Origin: Monosporascus cannonballus
Lineage: Eukaryota > Ascomycota > Sordariomycetes > Xylariales
NCBI GenBank assembly: GCA_004154925.1
Contig: QJNS01000158.1
Location: 118,297-182,296 of the forward strand
Direction: 5' to 3'
Length of the DNA stretch: 64,000 nucleotides
A program made the position numbers and the translations under genes. The notes below the pieces were generated by a model. That model saw nothing but the letters and a program-made list of their open reading frames with translations. It was not told the origin of the DNA and did no database searches. The first letter of the stretch is position 1, and each line of letters begins with the position of its first letter. Below are positions 36,160 through 48,480 of the stretch, piece after piece.

Positions 36160-37010
36160 GATGAGTAGTAGAAGTAGTGCTAGGAGGTAGGGCGTGCTTG
36201 GTCGGGCTGGGGATTGGGGAGGACTTTGGGGGGGAGCATTTTATTGTGGTTAGATGACATAATCGATTGAATGATTGAACGAGGACGTGATTGCTTAAAG
36301 TGTTGAAACCTAGAGATCTTGGGATGCTTGAGGCATCTCTCAGGGGTACGTCCTTAGTCGAGGCGGCTACGGTGAATGCTGCTTAGAAGTTAGCATGGCG
36401 GCGGTCGATGCGGGAGCTTCAGTGACTACTCGTAGTGGTATGGCTCGTCATGTATGTCTGGGGCGCTTACATCCCCACTGATTCTAGGTAGGAAGCTATG
36501 CTGGCTGAGGAAGGGGAACGGTCGTCGGCAGCACTAAGATCGCCCGGGGCGGCTATATTTTTATTGCTTGACAGGAGGCTTGGTCGGCCCATTCCCATCT
36601 TGTCGTGACCCAAGGGGCTGCCTACGAAGATAAATATCTGTCCGGCGCCATTGGCGAATTCCGGCATATTTGCTCTCGGCATGTAGAGCAGTAGTTTGTC
36701 TGCACTTCGGCTAGCCAGACGACTGCGATGACCCCACGAGGACCGACAGATCCCTTCACCTATTCCAAATATGCCGGGGCTCATTATTCCTACGCCCCAA
36801 GTTCAGTCCAGGTGGCCGAACATCGGACGGAGGGGGTAATTTCCCTCTTTGCGGGAAGAGAGACGACTTGACCCATGCCGACTCGACACGCCTTCACGGG
36901 GCCCACTCTCACCCCGTGAACCAGCCCGAGGGGTCAAGCAAGCAAGCCGGGGGAGCTTATTCGTCGACAGCCCGACGTGACACAAGACAAAACACCATAA
37001 ATACACGCGG
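36160..37010. other. Intergenic downstream of Vps3
   Basis: About 850 bp with no supported gene. It contains the Vps3 3' end and the likely promoter of the small membrane protein gene; an AT-rich CCATAAATAC lies just before the ATG at 37,011. Confidence 0.5.
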
Positions 37011-37375
37011 ATGTCGAAGGGCTCTCGGCACCTGTTCTCCATCCCCGGTCTCCAGGCCCCTGCCTACCAGCGCGGAATACTCTCCAGCAAGACTAACACC
37101 AGCGCAGACCCCCTCGAGGAAGACCAACCACGGCACCGCGAGGCCTCGAGTCCGTCAGCGACGCCGCGGGCGCCCGTGTACTGGGCGCGGACGACGGCGA
37201 ATGGCATTACGTGGAGACGGAGACGTCGAAGGGCGGGGCCGCCTTCGGCATCGTCCTCGCCACCGTGCTGCTGCTGCTTCTTCTGGTAACCGTCGCGAGT
37301 CTGGTCTACCGGGTGCAGATGCACAAGTGCGCGCGGCGAGAGCGGCGAGAGAGGAGGAACAGGGACCGCTCATAG
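37011..37375 (+). CDS. Small single-pass membrane protein
   Basis: The 3' exon (from about 37,108 to the TAG at 37,373-37,375) reads, in a frame no ORF finder would choose, GLESVSDAAGARVLGADDGEWHY as a polar stretch, then a clear hydrophobic span (AAFGIVLATVLLLLLLVTVA) and a strongly basic end (RRERRERRNRDRS), as in a type I or tail-anchored membrane protein with a cytoplasmic basic tail. A branch-like GACTAAC and CAGCGCAG acceptor precede it. A frame-compatible first exon at 37,011-37,033 (MSKGSRHL) with a weak GTTCTC donor would give about 96 residues; this part is doubtful. No known family was recognised. The gene lies between Vps3 and the BCS1-like gene. Confidence 0.45.
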
Positions 37376-37783
37376 GTGGCTACGTAGCTGGAGATGGCAA
37401 AGCGAGCGGTTAGGCTTTAAGTCGTTGTGGAGGGGCGTCATCGACCGCGTCCTTTGTTTCCCCCTGCTTTACCTCTTTTTGTGGTTTGCACTTTGTGTAG
37501 GGATGGACATGGATGGACATGGATGCGCTTAAGGAGGAGGACGTATGGGTTACCTAGGTTTATTATGTATGAGCAATGCAAAGTCCGACGTCTATATATC
37601 CTTGACTTTCGTATTTACTCTACGACAACGGAATATCATGCGCGAATCAACGTAATGCCGATCTAGACGCTCCAAAACGTACAATCCAGCCATCATCTCG
37701 TTTCTTTCCCCGTGACGCCGGCGCAGATATTCAGTACCACTACACGCACACACCACACGGGGTTATCGCGCGTTCTCGGCCTC
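37376..37783. other. Convergent 3' region
   Basis: About 400 bp separating the small membrane protein gene from the oppositely oriented BCS1-like gene. It contains a GGATGGACAT direct repeat (about 37,501-37,520). No gene seen. Confidence 0.5.
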
Positions 37784-39829
37784 CTACTGCACCTTGCTGA
37801 TCTTGCTCTTGCTGGCCTTCTGCTGCGTCAGCGCCTCGACCCACTCCTCGGCCTCCCGGAGCGCCCTGAGCGGGTGCTTCTTGCGCTTCAGGAGGTAGCC
37901 CTGGATCTCGGCGGGCGAGAACTGGCCGTCGGGGATCTTCTGCGCGAACCGCCGCGCCACCGAGGGGAGCTCGTCCTCGGCGACGTCGAGGTCGCCGCCG
38001 CCGGCGGGCCTGGGGATCTCGGGCGCGACGGCGCCGCCGTTCCTCTCCGCCGGCTTCCCGGACGCGGAGGGGCCGTCGGCGGCGGCGGCGGCGGCGGTGG
38101 CGATGGTCGGGGTCCCCCGGCCCCCCCCGTCCGCCTCGTACATGCGGACGAACAGCTCCTCGGCCTGCTGCCTCGTCGCGTGCGCGAACTCGACCTGCAG
38201 GTCGACGCGGCCGGGCCGGATGAGCGCCTCGTCGAGCGCCTCGGGCACGTTGGTCGTCATGATGAGTACGCGGCCCTCGTGGCTCGCCACGCCGTCGATG
38301 GCGTTCAGCAGGCCCGAGAGGGAGATTCCCTTCTTGTCGTCGCCGCTGCCCTCCTTCTTCAGCGCCTTGGCCAGGTCGCTGACCTTCCAGTCGCTCGAGC
38401 GGCCCCGGCCCCGGCCCCGGCCGCCCCTTTCGCGACCGTCCTTGTTACCGCCGTCGTCCTTGCCGTCGCCCTTGCCGTCGCCGCCGCCGCTGCCGGAGGA
38501 GGACGCCTGCGCCTTCTCCTCCTCCTCCGCCTGTTCGATTTGGTCGGCCGGCCGCCGCAGTCCGGCCGAGTCGATGTCCTCGAGGAGGACGACGCACCGC
38601 CGTGGCAGCGCGCCGAACAGGGAGCCCAGGTCCTCCTCGGTCAGGGTCGGCTCCTGCAGCGATATCACATGGATGTCGAGTCCGAAGACGCCCGCCAGCG
38701 CGAACGAGAGAGAGGTCTTCCCGGTCCCCGGCGGGCCGTGGAACAGGTACCCCCGCCGCAGGGGGATGCCCCTGTTGGCGTACCAGCGCGGAGTGCTGGG
38801 GTGTAGGTATTCGTTGATGTCGGCGAGCACGTGCATCTTCTGCTGCTGGTCGAGGACCACCGTGCGCATGTCGCGGACGGGCCGGTTCGCCACGATCTGC
38901 CAGCTGTAGCGTCCGCCGTAGCGCCGCATGTTCTGCGGTCCGGGCCGTTTCACGATGGTCCTGGCCTGGTGGTCGACGTAGTACTGCTCCTTGGCGTGCC
39001 TCAGGAGCTGCTTGATCGGTTCTGGAACCGGGGTCAGCGGCGGGAATCGGTGACACTGGGGGTTACAGGGGGCCGCTACGTACCTGGACTTCTCCATAAG
39101 CACGACACTACTAGATCTTCCTTGTCCTTGAACGTAGGACCGCCGCCGGCGTCATCCAGGAAGGACTCTCGCTTGCGATGGAGCCGGAAGTATTGCCCTC
39201 TCCACCAGAAATTGTGCAGCCCGATCGCGGGAACGAACTGCGGAGGCTTTTGACGGGCGTTAGTCGTCTCTCATGATTCCGTAGTTCCGGACACCGGGTT
39301 TACTTACGGATCTCGCTTCCTGGTTAGAAAAATTGAGATATCTCCCGGACTGGTCCCGGGCCACGTTGGACTCGTCCTCGTCCTCCCATGCGGTCCGGCT
39401 CACGGTCTCGGCCGTCAGGGACCGCGAGTTGACCATCCGCGATTGCGACGCGAGCCACTTCATGAGGTGCAGGTAGATGTCGTCGTTGCTGCTGACGTGG
39501 ACGCTGCTCATAAGGTGCTCGGAGACGAGCCCGTAGCAGACGTGGTAGAGCTGCCGCAGCAGCCGGTTGAGCGCCCACAGCAGGCCGAGCGCCGTCAGCA
39601 GGTTCGTCGGGTCGATGCCCAGGCTGCTGCCCACGAGGCCGTACAGCGGCGCGAAGCCCCGGAGCCCTAGCAGCGGCAGCAGGCTCTCGACCACGTTCGG
39701 GGGTGCGCCGTGCCTGCCGCTATCGCCGCCGGTGATGTTCTGCGCTGCCGCCGCCGCCGCTGCCGCGGTCTCCGTCATGTTCGCGCTTATGCTGGGGAGG
39801 AGCCCGCGCAGCAGTGCGTTCATGTCCAT
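37784..39829 (-). CDS. BCS1-like AAA ATPase with charged insertion
   Basis: Three minus-strand exons (39,829-39,308; 39,246-39,084; 39,021-37,784) give 640 residues. A membrane helix lies near residues 73-100 (NLLTALGLLWALNRLLRQLYH), followed by the BCS1 N-terminal domain (HVSSNDDIYLHLMKWLASQ, YLNFSNQEARSPPQFVPAIG, WRGQYFRLHRKRE). The AAA module has Walker A GPPGTGKT (324-331), Walker B CVVLLEDID (371-379), LSGLLNAIDGVASHEGRVLIMTTN and the arginine segment RPGRVD. Canonical Bcs1 translocates the Rieske protein across the mitochondrial inner membrane. Here about 75 glycine/charged residues separate Walker B from the LSGLLNAIDG sensor strand, and more low-complexity sequence lies near the C terminus, so this is likely one of the expanded fungal BCS1-like paralogs of unknown substrate rather than Bcs1 itself. 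Confidence 0.88.
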
Positions 39830-41263
39830 GCGGTCCCCAGGCGCCGGTGCAGAACCTCGGTGGGTGGCCGAAGGCTGAAGTCTGACGGCGTAAGCGAGGA
39901 GCGGTGGTGAGGAATACCGGAGACGATATTGGAAGAAAACCAGCAGCCGGCAGCAGGGAAGGGTTGCATATAAGAAGGCCGAGATAGTGAGTCACTCGGT
40001 ATGCAGTGTAGGCACAGACGTCACGGTGCAGATGCAGATTCACAGTCTCACAACGTCAAGCAACAGTCTCGGATCGGGAAGAGACACTGCTATCACGAGC
40101 TTATATAAGAAGCAGCCAGGCTGCAGCCAATTGCATATGACCAAGACGTCCTACCAGTGATTCCATGCATGCAAGTGAGAGTATTGCAGAAGCAGGTGGC
40201 GAATCATGGGAAATCTTACGTAGTAGTTATTAGTGGGTAAAATCGTAGCCAATCTAATCCTATCCATATCATCCTCCGTTAATCGTCTTTGCCTTTGTCT
40301 TCGCCACGGCACCAGGTTCAAATTAACATAAATGTGCGAATTTTATATACTGGGGAATTTGGAACGGCAAGGCTGCAAGATCCTGCAGGATCTTTTTGAG
40401 GGTCGCCAATCTCTAGACCCATGCCAACCACATTCCCACCCCACGCTGCCGGGCTAAGTACTATCTCTCTCTTAATCCCAGGGGCAAAACCGTAGAGGGG
40501 GGTTACTCGGTGCTACTGCCTATATGAGGCAAAATAGTCCAGGGAGTATATACTCCTTAGAAACCAGTACACAGAGCTCCTGAAACTAACGCTTAGTCAT
40601 CGAACACATTCTATCATGTAACCACCTTCCTAGAACTCTCTTTCTGCGGATATATCCGACGCTGGTGTCTATTCATACTACATATTGGAAAGACTTCTCG
40701 ATGGTTGAGGCACCTGTGCTCTCAAACGCTTTTGATCGATTTGATCAATACGCTAATGATTGCCCGTGTCTTAAGGCAGCAGTGACAAAGCACGACGGCG
40801 TTGTATCCAGGTGGTAAAAGTACGTTGTCGGGTCATGGCCCAATCGTTCGTGCATCTTCATGCGGCTAACCTCACGAGCAGGTGCTCAAGTAGCTCCGGT
40901 AAATTCGCTCTACTTCCAATGGGACGGTTCCGGCGTGTCGCCTGGCCTCTGGGAATCGAAAATGTGTTCTGTTAGTAATTGATTAGACCTGTTGCCATGT
41001 TATGACTCCTTACCCCAAAGGAGTGGTTCGGCTGGCTGCAGGAATTCTCTCCTAGAATGGATCGCCCGCTCCGTACAATACCGTGTAGCGTACTCCTTCG
41101 TGGCTGGGAACCAAGAGCTGCTCTCCGCCTCGTTGCTCCTCAGACGGGTAACCCCGCTTGTGCCTTCTGAGGGCATGTAAATGACACATTATCATAGTCC
41201 GCTGGTACGCAGGTGCTACTCAGTCTAATCCAATCCACTCCTCTTCGGCTTCACCTTCTGATG
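39830..41263. other. Intergenic between two minus-strand genes
   Basis: About 1.4 kb holding the BCS1-like promoter and the PWP2 3' end. A short ORF at 40,992-41,180 has no family features. Nothing else recognised. Confidence 0.55.
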
Positions 41264-44004
41264 TCAGGATGCCCTCCAAGCCCCGTCTTTATTCCCCGTC
41301 AGCAGCTTTAGGGGGCCGTCTTTCCCGTTTGTAAGGACTCCCTGAGCATCTGCCCTATTCTGCTTGTTGTCGGCTTGACCGAGCAGATAATCGACCATGT
41401 AGACGTTCTCGTCCGCTAACCGCCTGATCTCGTCTCGCATTCTAGCTATGGCCCTGGCGACCACCCGCAGCTCCACGTCGACTTTGCTCCGATTTGCCGT
41501 CAGCCATGCACCATGCTTGTCTACTAATGACTTAATCCAGAGCAAGCAGAACTCGATGTGCGGCGACTCCTCGGTCTGAGCAGCAACAAACCTTAGTAAC
41601 CTCGAGACATATACCGTAGGGAAATGTTCCACAACGAGGGGGATGTCTGTATAAGGTACCGCCTGAAATACTCTCTTGATCAGGCCAGCCTCGTTGAGAC
41701 GGAATGCCATTACTAGGGCTTTGAGGTAATCCTTCTCGTTCTCGAGAACGGAAAGCGTTGATGCGGGCGTGATTTCCATGTTGAGATCGAGAGGATCGAA
41801 TTGGAGGTTGCTATCCAAGCTGTATATGAGCAGACCTTCGGTTGATGCTGCACAGAATGACGTGCCAGCGGGCGAGAAGCCAACGCTTGTGACTTTAACT
41901 TCTGGGAATTTAGTCCTAGCTGATGGATCTCCACCGCGTTTTGAGCCGGGTAATGACTTGTCCTGTCGGGCTTCGCGGTCCGAGTTTTCGCCTTCGTCGT
42001 CGATGAGTGCTTCCGGTCCAGCTTCCGTGAGCAGCTTGCTGTTTAGAAACTCCTGGGTCCCTGATAGAGATAGGTTGACGCTGACAGTGAACTTCTTCAA
42101 CAATACCATGGTGCTCACCGAGTAGAGACAGATGTATTTGCTATTACCCCCAGCTAGGAGGCAGCTGCCATCGGTGCTGTAACGAATCGTCGCGAAGCTT
42201 TTTGTGCCGGCGACATTGGCGGCAGTTCTGCGGTCCGTCATCTTACGGCCTCCCGAAGCATCTCTGCGGCCGTCCAGACCAGAGATCTGCTCTCCTTCGG
42301 AAACCGACCAGAAGGTTATCTGTCCATCTAAGGTGGAGATTGCAAGCTGAGCAGAATCTGGCCGAACTGCAATGTCCAGAACATCTGACTGCAATTGAAG
42401 AGGCTCGCTGGTCTGGGTACGACTGAATATGGACCATATTCTAGCTGTCCGGTCCCAGCTTCCACTAACCAAAAGACTGCCGTTTGGCGAAAAGGCCAAA
42501 GAGCAGACTGGGCCTTCATGCCCAGCTAACCGGTCAAGTAACTGACCGGTTTGCACAGACCAAATGTGAATATCGAAAGAATCTAATGACCCAGCTGCTA
42601 CTACCTCGCCGCTGGGGTCGACAGCCATACAACTGAACGAGAGTCGCGTTGGGGCGGTGAATGTTCTGAAGTTTCGATAACGTATGAGATCCCAAGCCCT
42701 TATAGAGCCGTCGAGACTCGAAGTAAAAAGGACATTTCCCTTCTTTGCAAATTCGCACGCCGTCACGCCGCTTGTATGCTCCGTGAAAGTGACGATGCAG
42801 AAGCCAGAGTCGATATCCCACACCTTGATCTTGCCATCGTCCGCGGCAGTAACGATGCGCTGGCCGTCCGGGGAATAGACCAGGGAGTTCATGGAATCGA
42901 AGTGACCTTGCTGCTTCAAGATATAAGACTCGGACTGCCATTCCCAGACAAGAAGCTGTCCTAGCTTGGAAGCACCGAAAGCCAACCACTCTCCACTCTT
43001 GTTTATCGTGACGAAGTCGATCTCGTTTTGCGATATGCTGAGCGTATGGATCATGTTAAAATCCGGCATCTCGTAGAGCCCAAAGATGCCATTGGAGAAG
43101 CCTGCCACCAGAAGGTTGGAGTCCGGGTGGAAGGAGGCGCATCTAACATGTGCATTGTTTTGCATGAAATAATGCCTCGCTACTATTCTCCAGCACATAT
43201 CTTCGTCGTCAGCGTCTTCCATATCCTCGTCGTCATTGGGCGGTGGAGCATTTGGGTGCCTCGTGTACTGCCAATCGAACACAGCACCGTCCTTGCTGAC
43301 TGTATATATCGTCTCCTGGTCCTTGGAGAACCAAGCGCCAACGACGGCCTGTTTATGTCCTGACAGGACTGTCGGGGTGAACCCTTCCTCCGCATTCAAG
43401 CTCCATATCCTCGTCGTCAAGTCTTTGGAGGCAGTCAGGAAGAAGCGGGAGTCGTTTGACCATTCGATCCACCGGACATCGTCGAAATGTCCCGTATGCG
43501 TATGATGACGGACGAAAGGAGCGAACTCTAGTTGGCCCTCTGCATTGGCATCGGGAGTGGATGGAACCTGCCACACCTCTATCTTCCGACCAAGCCCCAC
43601 GGCAAAGTGGCGCCCAGAAGGAGAGAAGGCAAGCGCTGTGACGGAGGATCGGAAAGAGAAGTGGTATATGGGTATACGTCGCGGGACGTTGGTCAAGATG
43701 GCATGGCCATCTTTGTCGACGGAGAGCAGGAGATTACCTCTCGGTGTGAGGCCGATCCTGGATATGTTCTTTCTATGGGCAAATGGGAGAGTATGTGATT
43801 TGTTACTAACAGGCGTCCATGTCAGCGAGTCGGATTTCCTGCGGATTGTCGTTGTAGGGGACTTGCGACTCACTCTACGAGGTTGAAGACGGTTACTCTG
43901 TTCCCCACGGGTGAAAAGAGGCATGTTCCGTCGGGACTAAATAGCAGGTTTCCCTGACTGTAGACCGTGCCGAGCAAGTTGGAGAACTTGAAGTTTGTCT
44001 TCAT
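41264..44004 (-). CDS. PWP2: PWP2 (Utp1), U3 snoRNP / SSU processome WD40 protein
   Basis: Exon 1 (44,004-43,874) supplies MKTNFKFSNLLGTVYSQG and runs to FNLV; a 68-bp intron separates it from exon 2 (43,805-41,264), giving 890 residues, close to the usual length. The protein is a tandem WD40 propeller scaffold of the UTP-B subcomplex needed for early 18S pre-rRNA processing in the nucleolus. Visible marks are NKSHTLPFAHRKNISRIGL, repeated WD units such as DGKIKVWDIDSGFC and GSWDRTARIWSIFSR, an acidic loop (NDDEDMEDADDEDMCW), and the Utp12-type C terminus (ALVMAFRLNEAGLIKRVFQ, FVAAQTEESPHIEFCLLW). Intact throughout. Without exon 1 the protein would start at a false ATG and lose the first blade strand. 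Confidence 0.96.
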
Positions 44005-44740
44005 GGTCACGGTATAGTCATTCCTCTATTTTCAGCCCAGATCGCGATTCCTAGAGGGCAGATTGTCTTCCCGCAAAAGCGTATCGCAACTTTTTCCTTA
44101 TCTTTATCGACGATAAGGAGCTCCTGGACGGTCTTAGGTACATGTATAGGGATGCAGTACACAACGTTAGCTTCAAGATTGTTTCCTGCAATGTACGTAC
44201 TTTTGTGTAACTGGAGAGAGAAATGTTGCTTTCTATTTACTCAATAAATGTATGAAACTGATTCTGCAGCAGCGGCCGTATTGTGAACGTAGAAGAAATG
44301 ATATTAGTTGATATCCCATGAACATACCTATGTTTTCTGACCCTTGCTCTGGTACGTTAGATATGATTGCTACTTGATACCACTGGTGGCATTCTATATG
44401 CCGGGTTGGAAGGTACTCGATCACCGGGAGTACTAGGGTATGCAGCACATACGTACCAACGCTAGCGCGACAGAACGCCGAAGAAAGCTAGCTTATTTGC
44501 CAGTAAGAAACCCGGGTCCCAGCCTTCCGCGACTTGGGGTTCCATCGGTGCAGCGGTAGCAAAGAAACTTAGCTTTGGTTCGAACACTTCCAGTTTCCTG
44601 CCAAGACCGGCGTGTCATGGTGCTCTTTTTTGATGCCATAATCCAGGTTGGGTTGAGAGATTATTCTACTCCAATTTGCAGGATCAATATCTCCCCGACT
44701 ACTAGAAGGACACACCATTAGCGATAGCTACTTTTTTTGG
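44005..44740. other. PWP2 upstream region
   Basis: About 740 bp leading from the PWP2 start into the second AT-rich block. Near 44,540-44,590 a partial tRNA-like pattern (GCAGCGGTAGC ... GGTTCGAAC) appears but cannot fold into a complete tRNA. No gene seen. Confidence 0.5.
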
Positions 44741-47700
44741 CCTGTGCTCTTAAAAAAAAAGGAATCTTTATAGCCAATCAAATTAGCCTATAATGATATA
44801 CATTCATTTATACCTTTTTTTGCAGTGATATTTATACTAATATATGTTAATAGTATAAATCGATATATTATAAATATTATAACAAAAACGCATCTTTAGT
44901 ATTAAAATTTGAATTAAAATATCGTTTTCTACTATCTTTAAATCAATTCAGCGATATTTTAGCTATATATTTCTTAATCAAATTTTATAAAAGCTAAGAT
45001 TTTTCGTTAATATTTTTCGATAATTATTCAAAGAAATTTATATAGTGTTACTATATAATATATTTTCTAAAAAAACCATTTTTGTTAATAATTTCCTTTA
45101 TAAAACATTTTTAAAAAATTTATAAAAATTTTAGTAGAAATTAATAGTAATTTTGCATTCATTATATTTCAGGTTTTTTTAAAAAAAAAATTGGAAATAA
45201 TTTATATAATAACTTATAATAAAGCATAAAAATAACAATTTAATTTGTATTTTGTATTAAATAACGATTTTAAGTAAATTTTAATATTTTTAAATATAAA
45301 TATTTATGCTATTTATATTATAGTTTTATTTAAAAGTTATATAATATATTTAAAATCGGTTTTTTAGATATTTTTATTAATATAAAATTAGAGTTTACTT
45401 TTTTTAATTTTAAACCTATATAAATTAATTCGATTTAATGGTTTATATAATAAATGGAGTAAAAGTATACTATTAATATATTAATTAATATTATTCAATA
45501 TAATTTAATTCAGATATATATATTTTTAGTTAATATAAAAATATTTGAAATTAAGTTATTTACAAAGTTTAAAAAACGTTTTATAATTTTATTAAATTAT
45601 TTAATATTTTAGTAATGTGGTTTCTTTTTTGTATAATTAGAAATTGCAAAATTAATATAGCGAAAAAAATGTAGTATTAAAAGATATAATAAGGTCTACA
45701 GTAAATAATTTTATATTTATTAATAAAAATATAAATTAGATATTAACTATTACTTTTTAAAAAATCGTTATTAATACCTTATATTTTAACCGTGTTTTTC
45801 TTAATATATTTATAAAACCTTAATTTTGTGAAGAAATCCTCTTGAAGCGTTTTCTACTTAAGTGTAGATAAGGACTTCTAATACACTTGATATTAGAACT
45901 GCTAATCTTTTAGATTATTAGCGAAATGGCTTGCCTTATCGCGATCAGAGCCTCATTTTAGAGGTTGTGACTGCGCTTGCAGAGCAGCTGTAGCTAGGGC
46001 TTCTAAAAATTGTAACTTTAGATATATTGTCAAGGCAGATCTACAAAGATATCTACAAAAACAACAAACCTCTAAAATAGAGCCTAATAGCAAGTTATAA
46101 ATTTTTAGTTTCGTTTTGGGCAATCATATATAAATTTCCAAATATCTTTTTATAAATTTGCAAGTATAATAATAATAATAATAATTAATAATGGTATTTA
46201 AAAATTATAATTATATATAATTTTTAAAAACGTTGTTAACTATATTTTAAACGTATTAATCGGTGTAAATTAGGTAAATATATTGAGAAAATGAATTAAA
46301 ATTTTCGATCTAAACAAACCTTTTATCCGAAACGCTTTTATAGCTATAACGAAATAATTTCTAGTTCAAATACATTTCTATAAATTTTGAAAAGATAATT
46401 TAATATTAAAAAAGCCCGTTTATTTAAATTTTTAGCCTACAGACTATAACTATTATATTATAATTATCAAGGCGTTCGAGATTTAATTTACGTTAATTTC
46501 TTTACGATTGTAATATAGTAATTATAATTTATACGATCAAAAGTTTTAATATAAGAATTTTTTATATAAAATATATTAAAAATCTGATTTATACTAATAA
46601 GACCGATAATTATATTATTATAATTATACAGACGTTGCGAGTATTGAGTTTCTAAATTTTAAGTTAATTATATTTACTTTAATTTTTATTTAAAAAATAG
46701 AAAGAAATTCTTATATATATATATTAGTTTATATTTCACGCATATATAAATTTATAAATTTATTGAATTTAATATAGATATAGAAAAACCTTTATTTATA
46801 TTAATTTATTTAAAATGTCTCTTTAAAAAAGTTATTAATTTAAATAGCGATATTTAAAACGAATTTATTTTTTATATAATTTTAAATAAGGCCTTGTTAG
46901 TTCATCATAAAGATATAGTATTTAATTGATTTAAAAAAAGGATATTAGTATATCGAAACGAATTAAAAAGTCTGAGCTAGCTAAGGTAAAAACTACCTAG
47001 TTTTTGCCTTATTGTAATTAGGATTCCATTTTGAAAATTTTGGCTACGTCTACAACGAATTAATAGTTAATGTTTTTAAAAATTATAATTTTAAGTATAT
47101 TGCTAAAGCGAACCTATAAAAATATCTATAAAAATAATAAACTTTTAAAATAGAGCCTAATAACAAATTATAAGTTTTTGGCTTTGTTTTAAATAATTTT
47201 ATATAAATTCTCTAAAAAGTTTTTATAAGTTTGTAAATAAAATAATAATAATTAATAATAAAGCTTTGAAAAAATACTGTAATATATAATTTTAAAAGGG
47301 GTTTTTTTTAACTATGTATTAAACATATTAATTAAAGTTCTTTGAATAAGAATATTTTTTAAAAAAAAATAAAAATTTTATTTTAAATAAAAGTATTATT
47401 CTGAATGCCTTTATAATTTGAACGTAATAATTACGTGTCGAAATATTTTCTATAAGGTTTTTAAACATAATTTAATGTAGAAAAAATTCGTTTAATTATA
47501 TTTTTAGCTATACGAGCTATAATTAATACGTCGTAATTATTAAAGCTTTTTAGATTTAATTAATATTATTTTTAATAATTGCGATAAAATAATTATAATC
47601 TATATAGCTTAAAATTTAACATACGAATTTTTTCTATACAAAATATATTAGAAAAATCAGATATATAATAATACGACCGGTAATTATATTATAACAGTTA

Positions 47701-48480
47701 TAAAAGCGTTACGATCATCTATTTTCTAAAAATTAACAACGTCGAAGTTGTTAATTTTCTCAACTTTGATTTAGCTATATTAAGTATAATTTTTATTTAG
47801 AAAATAAAAACAAATTTATATATATATATATATTAGTTTATATTCAACGCGTATATAAAGTTGTAAATCTGTAGAATTTAATTTAAATAAGCAAAAATCT
47901 TTATTTATATTATTTTTTAAATATGAATTTTTTTCAAAAACAGTTTATAATTTAAATAGCGATATTTAAAACTGGACTATTTTTCGTATAACTCTAATTT
48001 AAGCTTCGTTAGTTCGTTATAGAGATACGGTATTTAATTGGCTAAAAAAGTATATTAGTATATGGAAACGAGCTAGAAAGATCTAAGCTATATAAGGTAA
48101 GCTAGTTCGTCCTATTTTCTTATATTAGAAAGTATTTATATAATATTGTTTTTCAATATTTGTATAAATATAAATAATTTTATTCAACTTAACAGCACAA
48201 TAATTGATGTTTTAATATAAAAATCGCGCAAAATAACAAATAAAAAAACTAAAAAACTTTTTAACTAATAGTTTTAAGAGCGCGTTCGAACGGAAAGTAT
48301 CTTTATTAGTAAAGTTTACATAAGTAGCAACAGAGCTAATTTAGATAACAAAAATAAATTAATTTATTACAAGATTTACAGTAATCCGTTTTCTTCCTAT
48401 TTCAACCTTAGAATACACCTAAAATCAATTAAAACCGCGGTTGCTAACGGAAAACAATAATAAAAAGCTAGTTAACTGTT
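44740..48480. repeat. Second AT-rich, RIP-like block
   Basis: About 3.7 kb of very A+T rich sequence without open frames, sharply bounded on both sides. Its right half is a diverged tandem duplication (listed separately). A less degraded stretch of normal composition lies near 45,925-46,000. No recognisable protein remnant was found, so the source element is unknown. Confidence 0.8.
45925..48105. repeat. Diverged 1.1-kb direct tandem duplication
   Basis: Copy A (about 45,925-46,995) and copy B (about 47,000-48,105) align along their length. Anchors: AAAATAGAGCCTAATA at 46,074 and 47,147 (offset 1,073); CCGATAATTATATTA-like at about 46,604 and CCGGTAATTATATTA at about 47,678; TATTTAATTG at 46,919 and 48,031 (offset 1,112). 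Differences are rich in C/T and G/A changes plus small indels. The copies abut directly, and the start of a third copy may follow 48,105. A tandem duplicate of this size is a classical substrate for RIP. Confidence 0.75.

Noticed and set aside
37712..38806. 364-codon ORF antisense to the BCS1-like gene
   Set aside because: Leu/Arg/Ala-rich shadow of the G/C-rich AAA coding sequence.
44535..44592. tRNA-like segment with GCAGCGGTAGC and GGTTCGAAC
   Set aside because: The putative anticodon stem leaves an eight-base loop and no variable region before the T-loop, and no acceptor stem pairs; at most a degraded tRNA-derived fragment.
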